A stretch of DNA of 64,000 nt from Myxocyprinus asiaticus (taxonomy: Eukaryota > Chordata > Actinopteri > Cypriniformes > Catostomidae). The translations under genes and the position numbers were made by a program. Under the pieces are notes generated by a model, which was not told the DNA's origin, searched no databases, and saw nothing but the letters and a program-made list of their open reading frames with translations. How positions within the stretch are numbered: the stretch's first letter is position 1; each line of letters starts with the position of its first letter. Shown one piece after another: positions 41,917 to 53,680 of this stretch. The DNA lies in contig NC_059346.1 in assembly GCF_019703515.2 (NCBI RefSeq), positions 51,228,001 through 51,292,000 of the forward strand. Direction: 5' to 3'.

Positions 41917-43369
41917 GTAAAACTTTTAACAACATAACTTATGAAAACAATACTTGAATAAAGGGAAACAAGATACGCAAGGTTCTCAATCCTTATTTAT
42001 GTCACTTTGATTTCTAGTATGTTACAAAAGATGTTTTGTCAGTAGTGCAATGTCGTTTTGTTGTACGCAGTTTTGTATTTCTTTAATATTTGGACAAACT
42101 TGTCTTATTTCGCCCTTTGAAACTGCAATAATGGATTCAGTTCTCCATTTAACCTAAGCGTTGAGCAAATTTATTCACTTTTCAGTTCAAATTAAAGTTA
42201 ATGTGTTAATTATATCACGAAGAAATGTCCAGCACACATTTCACACTACAACAAAAGGAAAGCAAATATATTTTCATAAAGAAAATGAAGCCAAATATAT
42301 AAAAAATCTGTACATTATTCCAAAGTTTTGACCGCCAGTGTATATGGTTATAATTAGCATAAATGTATTTCAGTATAACAAATGCTACCATGCTGTATAC
42401 ATAACAGTTGTACTTTGCAAATGTAGCCTATTTTAAAATGTAAATAATATATAATAATTTTTTCCACTTTACAGTAGTAGGCTCCTAACAATTTGGGAAG
42501 GGATATGCTTAAAACTAAGTGCAATGATAGTCATTTCACAATGCAAAAAAATAAGTGGTTATGGTCTTAAAAATAGGATTTGTTTTCTTTATGCATTTTT
42601 ATCTCTCGATTATGAAGTGAAATATGACCGATATATATTGACCCATATATTTCTCAAATAACAAAGCTTGTTTTTTTTTTTCACTTATTGACTTATGCAG
42701 TTTTCAGTAACTATTTGTGTCTCATATCTAACTGTAGCTTCAATGGGATCTGAATCCCTCCAGCTGTATGAAGCACAGTTCTTCGGCTTCACACCTGAGA
42801 CCTGCACTTCACGAGTCCGTGACGCCTTTCGAGATTCCCTTAATCACATACTGCTAGCTGTCGAGTCTGTATTTGTGAAGAGGTTGTGTTCAGGGGAGGA
42901 GCCGTCCGCCGAGCTCCGGCTAAAAGCCAGAGAGAGCACCCAAAAGCTGCGACATTTCCTCCAGGAGCGCTTTGAAGTCATGTTTCAGCGCATGAAGGGG
43001 ATGCTGATGGACCGTGTCCTCTCCATCCCTCATAACATATTACTGCCCAATGACCAGCTGCACCAGAAATATCCCGAAGGCAAAGAAGACCTCACGAAGA
43101 TGCAGGACTCTATTGCAAAACTGCAGCAGGCTTATCAAGCTGAGGTGTGTGCCAAGCAAGCGCTTCTCGCTGAACTTGAGGAGCAGAAAGAGACGCAGAA
43201 ACAGCTGGATGAGGTGCTGAGATGGATAGAGGAGCTGCGGCTCTCGTGGAGACGAGAGGGGATGGGAAGTGTCCAAGACAGTATCCGACACATGATGGAG
43301 ACTGTGGGCCAGTTGCAAGATGTTGTTGGAAAGATTAGCAAGCAGAATAAAGGACTGGATGAACTGTGA
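41901..43369 (+). CDS. mis12: MIS12 kinetochore complex subunit, 2 coding exons
   Basis: MIS12 forms the Mis12 complex with PMF1, DSN1 and NSL1, linking CENP-C at the inner kinetochore to KNL1 and NDC80. The model joins 41901-41916 to 42738-43369 across GT/AG ends, giving 215 aa (human 205). Exon 1 encodes MAESG in a good Kozak context (GCAGAAATGG). Exon 2 carries the signature YEAQFFGFTPETC at residues 16-28, then helical coiled coil with LLPNDQLHQKYP and a C-terminal Gln/Glu/Lys-rich coil. An alternative start at Met8 has a weaker context. The frame open upstream of 42738 is intron. Confidence 0.95.
42304..42345. repeat. Solitary Tc1 terminus
   Basis: CTGTACATTATTCCAAAGTT and TTTGACCGCCAGTGTATATG match the right end of the element at 13209-14278. 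No partner end is present. It lies in the mis12 intron. Confidence 0.7.
42738..43369 (+). CDS. mis12: mis12 exon 2
   Basis: Acceptor AACTGTAG precedes 42738. It encodes nearly the whole protein and ends GAA CTG TGA. Confidence 0.96.
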
Positions 43370-44089
43370 TGGTTTATACATAGTGTTCAAGACAACAAGC
43401 AAAAATCATAAGAGATCATTTTTAATGGTTTGTCAATAGAGCTGTTCAATAGCAGCAGAATAAAATAGTAGTTTCCTTCCGAGTTTTAGGACCATACAAA
43501 TGACCATGATGTAATTGCATGACCCATCCACCAGGGTGAAGCAGTGCACAATTTATTTGTGTAAAGATTTTCAAGTACAATTACATTAACATACAAGTGC
43601 TGGGATCATTCGGCTTCAAAGCAGTACATTTGTAATCGGGCAATTTTTCTCGGACGTTTAAAATGCACTCCATCTCTCCCCTCCTCAAAGTCACTGGGTT
43701 TTTCTCATTTACGATTCAGTCCCTTTGATGTTCAGTACAGTCAGATCTGCATTAGATTAGTCCAAATTTCCCACAAGGCCCAAACTGATGTCTCCAACAG
43801 CTTGGTTGGTTTTACACGTGAGCAGCAACTTATATGTTGTTTGAGAAGATTTAAGGTCCTTTCCTTGATGTTCAGAGGAGAAAGGTTTCAAGTTCACATT
43901 GGGTTGTAAAGAGGATTAGCCCCTGCAGGGAAGGACCCAACGTCTGTACATACTGTAGTTTGCATCCTAAAATGCACGATCTTGGATTGGGTTGCTAAGA
44001 GCCAGTGTCAGTCTGGAAAGTCAGCATTTGAAATAAATGGAAAGGGGGATCACCTGCTTGTTTTGACCATGATTGTAAATGGCAATAAA
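43370..44089 (+). other. mis12 3' untranslated region with poly(A) signal
   Basis: Unique-looking sequence after the stop. AATAAA at 44084-44089 is a plausible polyadenylation signal; an earlier one lies near 43460. Confidence 0.55.
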
Positions 44090-44178
44090 ATGAATTTTTG
44101 TGTTTGTATGTTGCTGCAAGCTTTTTTTTTTTTTTTTATGAACAAAATCCACTGCATGCTGCAAGAATTTTGCAAAGG

Positions 44179-45013
44179 CAGGGCTCGACACTAACATTTA
44201 TGTTTGGGCGTGCCCGTTCTCCAAAGATAAATTTTTTTAGGAGCACAGTCGAAGATTAATGTTAGACTTTGATTAACAGTTAATAACTGTTAACTGTTTA
44301 TGTCACGCGCTCGGAGCTCAAAGCACTAGGAGCAGAGCGCATGAACGTGAGTGATTTTGTGGCATCTCGCGCGAAAACCAGGACTGAGTAGCACTGGTTT
44401 CAGATGAGGAAGCATATTTTGCGCAAATAAAGCGCCAAACGAATATCATTACATTTGCAGGAAAAACGCTGCATTAACTCCCATGTTTTCTATGTAAAAC
44501 ATGCTCTTGTCGGCCATCTTTGATCATTGCACCGGATATCGATATGTTTTTAGAATCTCATGCACAAGTGCCACGTTTTAAGTCATCATCATTTACCGAA
44601 TGTAAAAACATAGACAATTCATACGATGGCTGTCTGTCATTTTGACAGATAAAACAAGCAAGAAACACTGCTTAAACCATCTTTACATGGTATATCTGCT
44701 TATGTGCCTTTCAGTCCATGCGTGCGTGGTGAGGTAAAAGAGAGGGAGGAATAGAGGGTGTCCAAGTAAACCCGCTTCGGCAAATTCAGCCTCGTCTCTC
44801 AGCTAAATTAGAGTGCGAAAACAGCACTTTTTTTGCAAAATAACTAGTATAAGAACTCTTTTTAAAAGTTTTGTGTGCGTACGTATTTATTCTGATGGTA
44901 CTATACAAGTTCATAAGTTAAGGTGTCAAATGTCAGTCGCACTGGTGCACCCAAATCATTTTCCACCATCGTACGCAGTGATTTTCACTTGCGTATGCGA
45001 CTGTCGAGCCCTG
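44179..45013. mobile_element. 835-bp non-autonomous hAT-like element
   Basis: Perfect 12-bp inverted ends CAGGGCTCGACA and TGTCGAGCCCTG. The same terminus appears alone at 14666. A matching 8-bp target duplication is not evident. It lies about 90 bp past the mis12 poly(A) signal. Confidence 0.8.
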
Positions 45014-45059
45014 ACAGCATAATTGTAAAAGTCAAAGCAAGTCAACTCAACCTGCAGTG

Positions 45060-45530
45060 TGATTCAATAACCAATGTTTGGTCAATTACTCAAAAATAGT
45101 AATCCACTTCAAATTACTTCCATAAAATTGTAATCAAATTACTTTACTGATAACTTTGAAAAGGTAATCACATTACTAAATACTTCAGTTACTTTCTAAA
45201 ACAATTTTTAGACTTTGTTTTTCAGCTCAACGAACTCAAAATAATGTCTATATTTCCTCCTTATTCGTAGTTGTCTCTTCAGCTGTCATAGAAACACTTA
45301 ACAGGCGTACATGAACATAATTCATGTTTTAAATGTATTCTACATAATATTATTTTTGAAATGTGTAACCCAAGTAATGTACTCAAAAGGAATTAACTTA
45401 ATTGAAAGTCAGTAACTGTAATCTGATTACATGAATTAAATGTGTAATTAAATTACTTTTTGTCCTAAAAGTAATTAGATTACATCAACTAACTACTTTG
45501 TATTCAGATTACTCCCAACACTGTCAATAA
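45060..45530. repeat. 'GTAATC/TTACT' interspersed repeat
   Basis: TAAT/TTACT-rich sequence ending ATTACTCCCAACACTG, the inverted counterpart of CAGTGTTGGGTGTAATCC at 9547. Confidence 0.75.
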
Positions 45531-45535
45531 CACAG

Positions 45536-45720
45536 GGTTGGGGAGTAACGGAATACATGTAACGGGATTACATATTTAAAATAAAAAATATGAGTAAATG
45601 TATTCCACTACAGTTACAAATTAAATAATTGGTAATCAAAATCCACTTACTTTCAAAAAGTATTTTGATTAGGAAGAAGATTACTTTTTTTTGTCATTTA
45701 TTTCATTTAATATTTAGTAT
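45536..45720. repeat. Related TAACGGATTAC repeat end
   Basis: Begins GGGTTGGGGAGTAACGGAAT and is rich in TTACA motifs. It is a second member of the same broad family abutting the previous one. Confidence 0.65.
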
Positions 45721-46640
45721 ATGCAGTTGGAAAACATTTTATTTATTTAAATGATGTGATTTTGATAAATGTTTGAACAGCTGGGAAACATTATGATGTA
45801 TTACCAAAGTCTTTCTAGCAAGTCTGTCCACTGTCGGCCATCTTTGGAATGCTCCTGGAGACTACTTCTAGTCATAAAACGGTTGGTCAAGATTATGATC
45901 AGAGAACATATGTATTTCAAATCAGCAATAAAATCTGACAACGCTGGTATCATAAATTGTGCTGCTTTACCTCAGGTTACGCTAAAAACAACAACAACAA
46001 AAAAAAACAGTTTTAGATAATGGGCATGCGCGATCTCGAGATGATTGACAGGTGATGTTTGTATCTTAAAGGTGATTGGTTCTTACCTGTAGAAAAGTCC
46101 CGCCTTACATCCGTTGGGAGCTTAGAGCTTCTTAATAGAAGTGGCCCGTCTCTGCTAAATAGTCTCTGGTATTACTCATACGAGCAGACAGAGGGCGCTC
46201 TCACACTATAATGAGTGTAAAAAGACAGTATTGAAGAACTTTCGCTAGGTAAGTTTTTAAAGTAAGTATGGAGCAGCAGAAATAGTTAACTTGCCATGTG
46301 AACATTTAGTTTTATGACAAGGTAAAAGGTTTTCCAGCCCTTACAAGCACCTGTTAACAGGCACGATTATATTTTAGAATGAATTCTATCAAGAAAATCC
46401 ATGTTCCATCATTTTTTTTCTTCACTCTAGTAAGACCTACTCTTAATAATAATTTTTGTATTGTTTTCCTGTAAAAATATATATTTTTAAATTCTTCAAA
46501 TGAATTTACTTGAGAAGCAACACTGCTTTTTTTTGTTTGTTTTTTGTTTTTTTCAGAAAATTATTTAATATTATATTTTTATATAAGCGTATGTTGTCTT
46601 ACTGTGCTGACAGATTTTTTTGCTCATTGTTCTAGTTCCT
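45721..46640. other. No gene recognised
   Basis: AT-rich sequence between repeats. The frame 45769-46020 has no domain or splice context. Confidence 0.4.
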
Positions 46641-47535
46641 AATCAATTATGTTCACTCGACATTGGAGTGAAACGCTTTGTGGAATTCCTTTTCCATGAC
46701 TTGAGAGTTGAAGCCCTTGTATCATAAAGGCAATCTGTTTGAGCCCCGACCTTTTAGGCATGCATTTGCCCTATATAAGGGGGCGCTCAATCACCATTTC
46801 TTCAGAATTTTCTGACTGAAGGACAAGAACGCATCACTCATACCTCAAAACTCTGAAGTAGTAGTGCGGCCAAGTTTTGCAATGTCTCGTCCCTACATCT
46901 CAGGGAATCGAGGTTATACGTGTAACCGGAGACGTTCCCTATCAATTCAGTTCACTTGACAATGCAGTGAAACTCTTTGGGTAAGAACTTTTCCACAACC
47001 TAGTTGAAGCCCTTGTACCATAATGCCAATCTTATGATTGGCAATGGTGTTTGAGCCCCGCCCTTTTAGGCGCACATTTGCCCTATATAAGCAGGTGCTC
47101 AATCACCATTTATTCAGAATTTTTGCGCATCTCATCTTGACTACAACAATCATCTCGTCTTGATCAGCCCTCTCTTCGCCATCGACGGACACCTTCCAGC
47201 GGACGGGATTGCCCTGCAGATGCATCAGGACATTTTTCGTCTGACTCTCAGTGCCTGCAGCGAAAGATTCACCCGCCCCCACAGAGTGTCTCTGCCTCAC
47301 CGCCGGCATTGGGTTCTTCGCTTTAGCGAGACTACTCATTTCTCGCAGCATCCAGGCAGGAGCTGTATCCTTTGATTGAGATTATATATATATATATATA
47401 TGTAATATTCCGTCGTTACGTAACGTAAAACACTCTAAAAGAGCCACTTGTGTGTACACGTCTTTTTAAAGATGTCATATCGCAAGTGTTCCTGTGAGCG
47501 ACACATTGCTCGTAAGACCAACATGAGAGCTTCGT

Positions 47536-48033
47536 ATGCTGCCTGGGCCGCACCCAAGCCCTCACTGTGAGGACATGAGTCTCAAGACGCTCCGCTCTAG
47601 GGTCGCCCTCGTTCTGAGGGACGATTCCACCTCCCGTGCCCTCCCGACTGTTTTCTCTGTGTTAACTCTCGAGGGACCACATGAGGAAGCACGGCAGGGC
47701 TGCGAGGTAGAGATGGAAGAACCTGAGGAGGATCTCTTGCCGGCGCAAGCCCCACAAGCTCCTCGATCTTCCCACACAGCGTCTTCGCCAGTGCAGTACG
47801 CACGTGACGACCTCCGGCCCTCTATTAATGAGGACGGTGTTGTCGTATTCGGTGGGTCTGACAATCATAGTGATGCTGTGTCCCTCGCAGCATCGGACAT
47901 GGGAGAATGGTCCATGGAGGATGTTGCATGTCGTGAAGAGCACGTACACGTCATTGCTCGGGCAGTCGAGGAGCTCGGCCTTGAGTGGTCGCCTCCTGTC
48001 GAGCTGGAAAATTCTCGTCTGAATGTTCAGTGA
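47536..48033 (+). pseudogene. DIRS gag-like remnant
   Basis: The 165-codon frame contains acidic, low-complexity stretches (EEPEEDLLPAQAPQAP, MEEPEED) and ASDMGEWSMED, a composition typical of DIRS gag regions of fish. I infer gag from position ahead of the recombinase and from composition, not from a conserved domain. Confidence 0.5.
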
Positions 48034-48777
48034 ATGCAGTGTCGTTCTTCCCTGAGGTTCACACGGAGCTTATCGAGACCTGGCGTGCGCCCCACTCTGC
48101 ACACGCCCAGATTGGAGGGACTGCCGTCCTCAGGTATATTTTAGCATCTTTGTACTGTGACGCAAATAGCGCTGTCAGTCCCCAGCGGGAAGAATCCCCC
48201 TGGAAGTATAGCATTTGTAGGAATCTAGTGCTCCTGCCTTTTCTATTATGTTTTGGCTCGCCCTCCCCTGCTATTCTTGCCGGGAATGAGTCAGTTTTTA
48301 TTACAACGCTTCCTTGCATTGCTTGAATAGCGCACGTACCTCGTAGCGGCTGCTCGACACTTGCTGAAGTCTGAAAAATCTCCTCCTTCCTCTCCAACCA
48401 AACTCACTCGCCGTGATAACCGTGGGTGTTTGGTGTCTTTTGTTAGCTCACTCGAGCCTTTACACTATTAGCGCTGTGCATGGATGCGTGACACGCTCTG
48501 AGTGAGAAGCTCCCATCTGATAAGCGGCAGCTATCTGTGCCCATTATCCGCACCCACTCGCGTGTTTCACGATCGCGTGCTTCTGGGCACCTCCGAGAAA
48601 AATCAACCCACACTCCACACAAACTGTTCCCGTCTTATAAACAGCAGCTCCCCTCAACACGCACGAAACTCGCCGCCCACCCACGCATTACACGGTTGCG
48701 TGGCATGCGTTACTGAGCATTTCTCAGTGTGTTAAAAAAACGGTAGTGTGCGGTTATACATTTTGGTTTGCGATGTG

Positions 48778-49447
48778 GCCGCTTCGCTTCAACAGCGTTC
48801 TATCCCCCACATTAAAGTGCAGGACATGCCCATTCTGCGCTCCGAGGTAGTAAATCTCCTTGGAGTCGTTCCCTGTACGGTGCACAGAGAGAATGTCACA
48901 GCCGTTATTTTCTCATCAAAATCGGTAGACAGTTCCTGTCTGGAAATCGGTCCGGGGCTTTCGAAAGCCACCATCAAACCCAAAAAAGGCTATGTGCATG
49001 AGGTGCTTTCCATGCCCTTTAGGGCTCAGATAGTCCACCTACAAGCTTTCTCTTCTCCACCCTCTAATTCGGGTGAGGAGAAGTTAGCGCATTTATTATG
49101 CCCCATGCGGGCATTGCACGTATGTGGAGCACACCCGTCAGTTTAGACTGTCAGATCAGCTCTTCGTTTGTTATGGAAGACGCACAAAAGGCATGTCCAT
49201 TTCCAAACAAAGGCTCTCTCACTGGATCGTTAATGCAGTCGCCCTCGCTTATGAATCACAGGGCGTGAGATGCCCTATTGGCGTAAAAGCGCATTCAACT
49301 AGAGTCAGGGCCTCCTCATGGGCATGGACAAACGGTGTATCCCTACAGGATATATGCTTTGCAGCAGGATGGTCTTCACAGAACACGTTCGCGAGGATTT
49401 ATAACCTAGATGTGGCATCCATCGCTTTGCGAGTCCTCTCTGTCTAG
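48778..49447 (+). pseudogene. Tyrosine recombinase of the DIRS-like element, frameshifted
   Basis: The first frame (to 49146) carries FRAQIVHLQAF and HLLCPMRALHV. The second (49124-49447) carries EHTRQFRLSDQLFVCYG, SKQRLSHWIV, KAHSTRVRASSWA (the His-x-x-Arg box) and FARIYNLDV (the catalytic Tyr). A one-base shift near 49130 separates them. The active-site box reads AHSTRV instead of the usual AHSTRG. Confidence 0.85.
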
Positions 49448-50040
49448 AGAGCTTACTATTCCAACGCCCAGCGGGTGAGCCCGAGCTCCTTATTACGGGC
49501 GGGCTACCTGTTATAATTTTAATACAGCCGCCTGTGTAGGCTGCTGTCCAATTTACTCCCACTAGAAGTCACAAGCACTTCCAATAGAATAAAACCTCCC
49601 TGCCTACCTCTGGTTATGTTGGGGTTAAATGATTCTGTGTGTATTATATACTCCTATAGATCCTCAGATTAAGATTAACATCCCGTCTGGTTTTCACCAT
49701 GTGGTGTTATTCATTTTCATACACACTTGAAGACATTATAATAAGTCACTGCCCGACGGCCCCGTGACCTCATATACATGTTCTTCTAAGTGTTTATACC
49801 CTGGTGCATCTTAGGGTATGACGCTATGTAGTGCGGCATGATGGGACTCCATTCCCCAAAGCATTTCACTGCAATGTCGAGTGAACTGAATCGATAGGGA
49901 ATGTCTCTGGTTACACATGTCACCTTGGTTCCCTGAGATGAAGGGAACAAAACAAAACTTGGCCGTACTACTACTAAAGAGTTTCGAGGTACGAGCGATG
50001 CGTTCTTGTCCTTCAGTCAGAAAATTCTGAAGAAATGGAT

Positions 50041-50690
50041 CAAATGCTATGATCAATTATTAATTTTCTAGTATTTTCTGTTTTCCCCCACCTATTCACA
50101 GCACAAGCTACGCATCTAGCCCGCAACATGTTCAAGTTCAGCTCTAGTACAGTACAACTATATTTATACACATATACACAAATACACATGTGAAAGTTTG
50201 TTTTATTTTATATTCCGTTTACAGTCATTTGAATTTGAATCACATGTATGTCTCTAAAAAAAAAATATAGGGTGACAAATTAATTTTAAAAAGTAAAATT
50301 TTCTTTAATGTTGAACTTGCATGTGTAATAATACGAGCTGTCACTTTTGGACATTTCATATAAACTACATATTTTAACACAAATTATTAACAAGTTGAAA
50401 CCAAAAAATTAAGCAGAATTACACATACAACAATTTGACGCTTGTATTATGAAAAAGTGCAGCGTGTCATAGCTGTCCGAATGCCATCTGCCAGGTCCAG
50501 TTTACCTCCAGGGTGTGGGAAAAAAACGAACATTTAGAGTGACAGAAAAAACACCTCACGAGCATTTTCACATAGTAAAGGGGTGCTGTAGACTCACACC
50601 ATCAACTCTTGGTGAAAAATACTTTCTGTGCTCCCACACTTAATCCATTTTGATCGACTCTTCTCAGCAGCTTCAATACAAACTGGAGGT
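50041..50690. other. No gene recognised
   Basis: AT-rich sequence between the DIRS relic and a MITE. Nothing supported. Confidence 0.4.
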
Positions 50691-50694
50691 TAAA

Positions 50695-51307
50695 GGTGCA
50701 CTCAGTATTTTTTCAGCATGTCATCTTGGACTTACCAACCTCACTGACCCCTAGTGGTGTGGGTGCAGCATCATTCAAATGCAATAGTTTTCAGATACTG
50801 ATGCCATTGTAGAAATTCACTATTCACAGTCAGCAATGATTAATTTAATGCAAGACTGAAAGTGTCATGAGGGGACCCTCTCCATTCTGAATAAAACAGC
50901 TTTTATAAAGTCACTGTTATGACTAGAGTCCTCATCTCATGTGAGCCCTCATGATTTTATACATATGTTGCAAAATTACAAAGAATTTCTTAAGGAGAAA
51001 TGGTCTGCACTTATATAGTGCCTTTTTTTAACCTTAGTTCCAAAGCACTTTACACTGTGACTCATTCACCCATTCTCTCTCACACACACACACACACACA
51101 CCAATGACAGCAGAGCTGCCATGCAACTCTGCCATTGGGAGCAAATTGGGGTTCAGTGTCTTGCCCAAGGACACTTTGGCAAGTGGAGTCATGTGGGCTG
51201 GGAATTGAACTGCTAACTTTGTGATTAGTGGTCAACCTGCTCTACTACCTGAGCCACAGCCACCCCCAACAACTTTTTTAATAAGGAGAAAATTACTGAG
51301 TGCACCT
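50695..51307. mobile_element. TTAA-flanked MITE (AGGTGCACTCAGT family) with a nested SINE
   Basis: The ends AGGTGCACTCAGT and ACTGAGTGCACCT are flanked by TTAA (50691-50694, 51308-51311), as for the copy at 26830. A SINE inserted inside accounts for the extra length. Confidence 0.88.
51001..51281 (-). mobile_element. tRNA-derived SINE of a second family
   Basis: The minus strand reads GGTGGCTGTGGCTCAGGTAG (A-box type) and GCAGTTCAATTCCCAG (B-box type), then a body with CCTTGGGCAAGACACTGAAC. Flanking TAAGGAGAAA at 50991-51000 and 51282-51291 is an exact 10-bp target duplication. Confidence 0.85.
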
Positions 51308-51704
51308 TTAAGAGACAAAACACAGAAGTGTGGAGCGGTGAAAAGTGGTGGGCTAAATAAAGTGAATAAAAAGTAACGCTATAAAAGTCCTACATTATTC
51401 ACATCTTTATAGTTAAAAACAAGTGAAAAAAATCAGCCAGTGCTGAAGAAGTAATCCAAATTATTTAGATTATATTACTGATGACAAGTAATCTAACGGA
51501 ATACGTTACAAATGACATTTTACAGCATGTAATCTGTAGTGGAAAACATTTCAAAAGTGACCCTCACAACCCTGATAACACTACACATATTATGACGCTT
51601 TAAATTTAAATCATATTCAAAATCATTATATTGGTCTTGTTTACCAGTAAACATATCTAAACTTCTAAAAGCAAAATAAACCTGACCTGATCTATTACGA
51701 TATT

Positions 51705-52740
51705 AAAATAATAGTTCACCCAAAATTAAAAATTCTGTCATAGGTTACCACCATTTTACCTTCAAATCGTACGCTTTTATTATGTCTTTCCTGAGAAATT
51801 TTGAAGAATCTTTACACAGCTCTTTTCCATACAAAGACATGTATAACCATGTCTGTCAAGGTCTGAAAAGAATAAAAAATGCCATGAAAGAAAAATAAAA
51901 GTCCATAAGATTCATTTTATAGAGGTGTATGCATAAAACAATTTATGAAAGTTTTGTTCATTATACAATGAGTGCGTTTACATGCACAGAAATATGCTGA
52001 CAACTATCACAAATTAGTACAAGATGGCGAGTCATACAAAAACAATTTTTAATCCCATAGAGAAAAATCAACAAAAGTTGTTATGATTTTTCCTAAGTTT
52101 AACCCTAAATCAAACATAAAGCTAACCATAAAGTTTAATCCCTTTGCCAAACCCTAAACCTAACCATTAATTTAACAGGAAAATAGCTGTTGTGTACCAC
52201 AGAAGAAAGAAAACACTGGGGTTCGGAATAAAACAAGGTAAGCATAATACAGGTTATTGACACATCATTTGTATTGCACAAATAATTAACCAAATATGTT
52301 CACAGACCTTTAAAAAAAAGGGTTTTGGGCTAGCTAAAATTTTATGCTGGTATTGTATAGATTTGAAATTCTGTTTGTTGATTGGTTTGTCTAGAAATCA
52401 ATAAAACTCATACTTTTTTGGACAAGCAAAGTTGTAAAATATCTTTCGATTTTGCCATCTCATACTTAATAATTATTAATGTAAGAAATTCAGATGTTTA
52501 CATGAGATTTGAAATCATCAGGTTATTCTCTGCTTTTGATGTCAAAACATAATCAGGTAGGCACAGAACACGTACACATTGGATAATGTGTACCATGCAA
52601 CGTGTTTCCACGCAACGCGAAATCAGAGTAATGGGCAAAAAAATACCTGTGCTGGTTGGTTTATCTGTAAACCTTTTATGACCTTTTCCCTATAAAGTAA
52701 CATTGTTTAAGGCAGATACTTGGCCTTACATGCTGTCGGC
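51705..52740. repeat. MITE and GTTTACATG repeat fragments
   Basis: ATAATAGTTCACCCAAAATT near 51710 is a foldback MITE end. GAGTGCGTTTACATGCACAG (about 51969) and the block at 52490-52700 are the GTTTACATG family of 36410. No gene. Confidence 0.6.
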
Positions 52741-52744
52741 TTGT

Positions 52745-52882
52745 TAAACGGATAGTTCACCCAAAACCTACAGAGCTGAAATATTCTTCAAAAAATCTTT
52801 GTGTTTAGCAGAGGAAAGAAAGTCATACACTTCTGGGATGGTATGAGAATTTTCATTTTTGGGTGAACTATTTCTTTAAGTG
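52745..52882. mobile_element. Short TTAA foldback MITE, copy D
   Basis: The ends AACGGATAGTTCACCCAAAA and TTTTGGGTGAACTATTTCTT face each other about 140 bp apart, with only the outer arm sequence between. A deletion derivative of the 40370 family. Confidence 0.85.
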
Positions 52883-53040
52883 TAATCGTGCTTATTATAT
52901 GAAAAAATTCTTAAATTGCTTTTGAAATTTTGCTTTACAGGGAAATTCATCTTGTAAGAATGGCTTGATATTTAAACCAGACACTTGATTAACTAGATTA
53001 AAACAAAACAGAGGAGCTGAATAAGCATAGCATTTTTTGT

Positions 53041-53065
53041 TGTTATTATTATTATTATTATTATT
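53041..53065. repeat. (TTA)n microsatellite
   Basis: About eight ATT trinucleotide units. Confidence 0.9.
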
Positions 53066-53189
53066 GGAGTGTGGATGTTCACCTTTCACCAGGGTAATAG
53101 CAACTGTTAAAAAAAAAAAGCACAAATATTGAATAAATATATGAATAAGTCAAAGACCTTTCACGTCATTACCCCCCTGTGCAAGGTCA

Positions 53190-53680
53190 AAACCCAAAGG
53201 ATAATGCTATTCTCATGTTAAAATGAATCATAGCATGCACAGTGGAGAATCTAGATTTGCTGGAGGGCATGCAGATAAACAAGGGCTGAGAGAGAGGCAT
53301 TGAAAGATTGGGTGGGTGGATTAGAGGAGGGAGGCCCCTACAAACCTGTCCAGCTTGACGCCTGTCTCTTTCATCACTCATTAAAGGCGTTTGCAGTGCA
53401 GCTGAGGCCATCCACAAAAAGTCATGCTGGATGGAGGCGTCACAATCTGGACAGCCTGCCCTCAATCCCCCCTGCCAAGTCAGATTACAAGGGTCTACCA
53501 ATAAAGACCCCTTATCTCCACACACCCACTAACAAGCTGGAGTCAGAAAGCCCCTTTTGGGACTGAAGATACAGAGATGATGAGTTATGAGGGAACAGCC
53601 GAGTGGAACCATGCTAAATTTAATAAGGTAAAAGCTGAGCTCTGCTGATTAACACGGAGACACATTGATTATGTTTGCAC
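53190..53680. other. Unique, GC-richer non-coding block
   Basis: This block is less AT-rich than its surroundings and shows no repeat family seen elsewhere in the window. Frames on both strands (53300-53566 plus, 53187-53525 minus) overlap each other without domain or codon signal. It is a candidate conserved regulatory element only. Confidence 0.35.

Larger units (their letters stand above)
46650..50040 (+). mobile_element. DIRS-like tyrosine-recombinase retroelement, internally deleted
   Basis: Inverted terminal repeats, typical of DIRS rather than LTR elements, lie at about 46796-46985 and 49856-50036: TTCTTCAGAATTTTCTGACT on the left, its inverted copy on the right. A gag-like region and a tyrosine recombinase remain. 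Reverse transcriptase and RNase H are missing, so the 3.4 kb is much shorter than a full element. The left terminal region is tandemly duplicated (about 46655 and 46953), each copy with a CCCTATATAAG TATA-like box. Confidence 0.85.

Noticed and set aside
42695..42737. Upstream extension of the mis12 frame (MQFSVTICVSYLTV)
   Set aside because: It is intron sequence ending at acceptor AACTGTAG. The spliced model explains the start better.
47562..47949. Minus-strand frames around the DIRS gag region
   Set aside because: They mirror the plus-strand gag-like frame and have no domain.
48059..48397. 112-codon minus-strand frame
   Set aside because: It lies in the DIRS relic and overlaps another frame. 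No recognisable product.
53187..53566. Overlapping frames on both strands in the unique block
   Set aside because: They have opposite-strand overlap, no domain and no splice or codon evidence.
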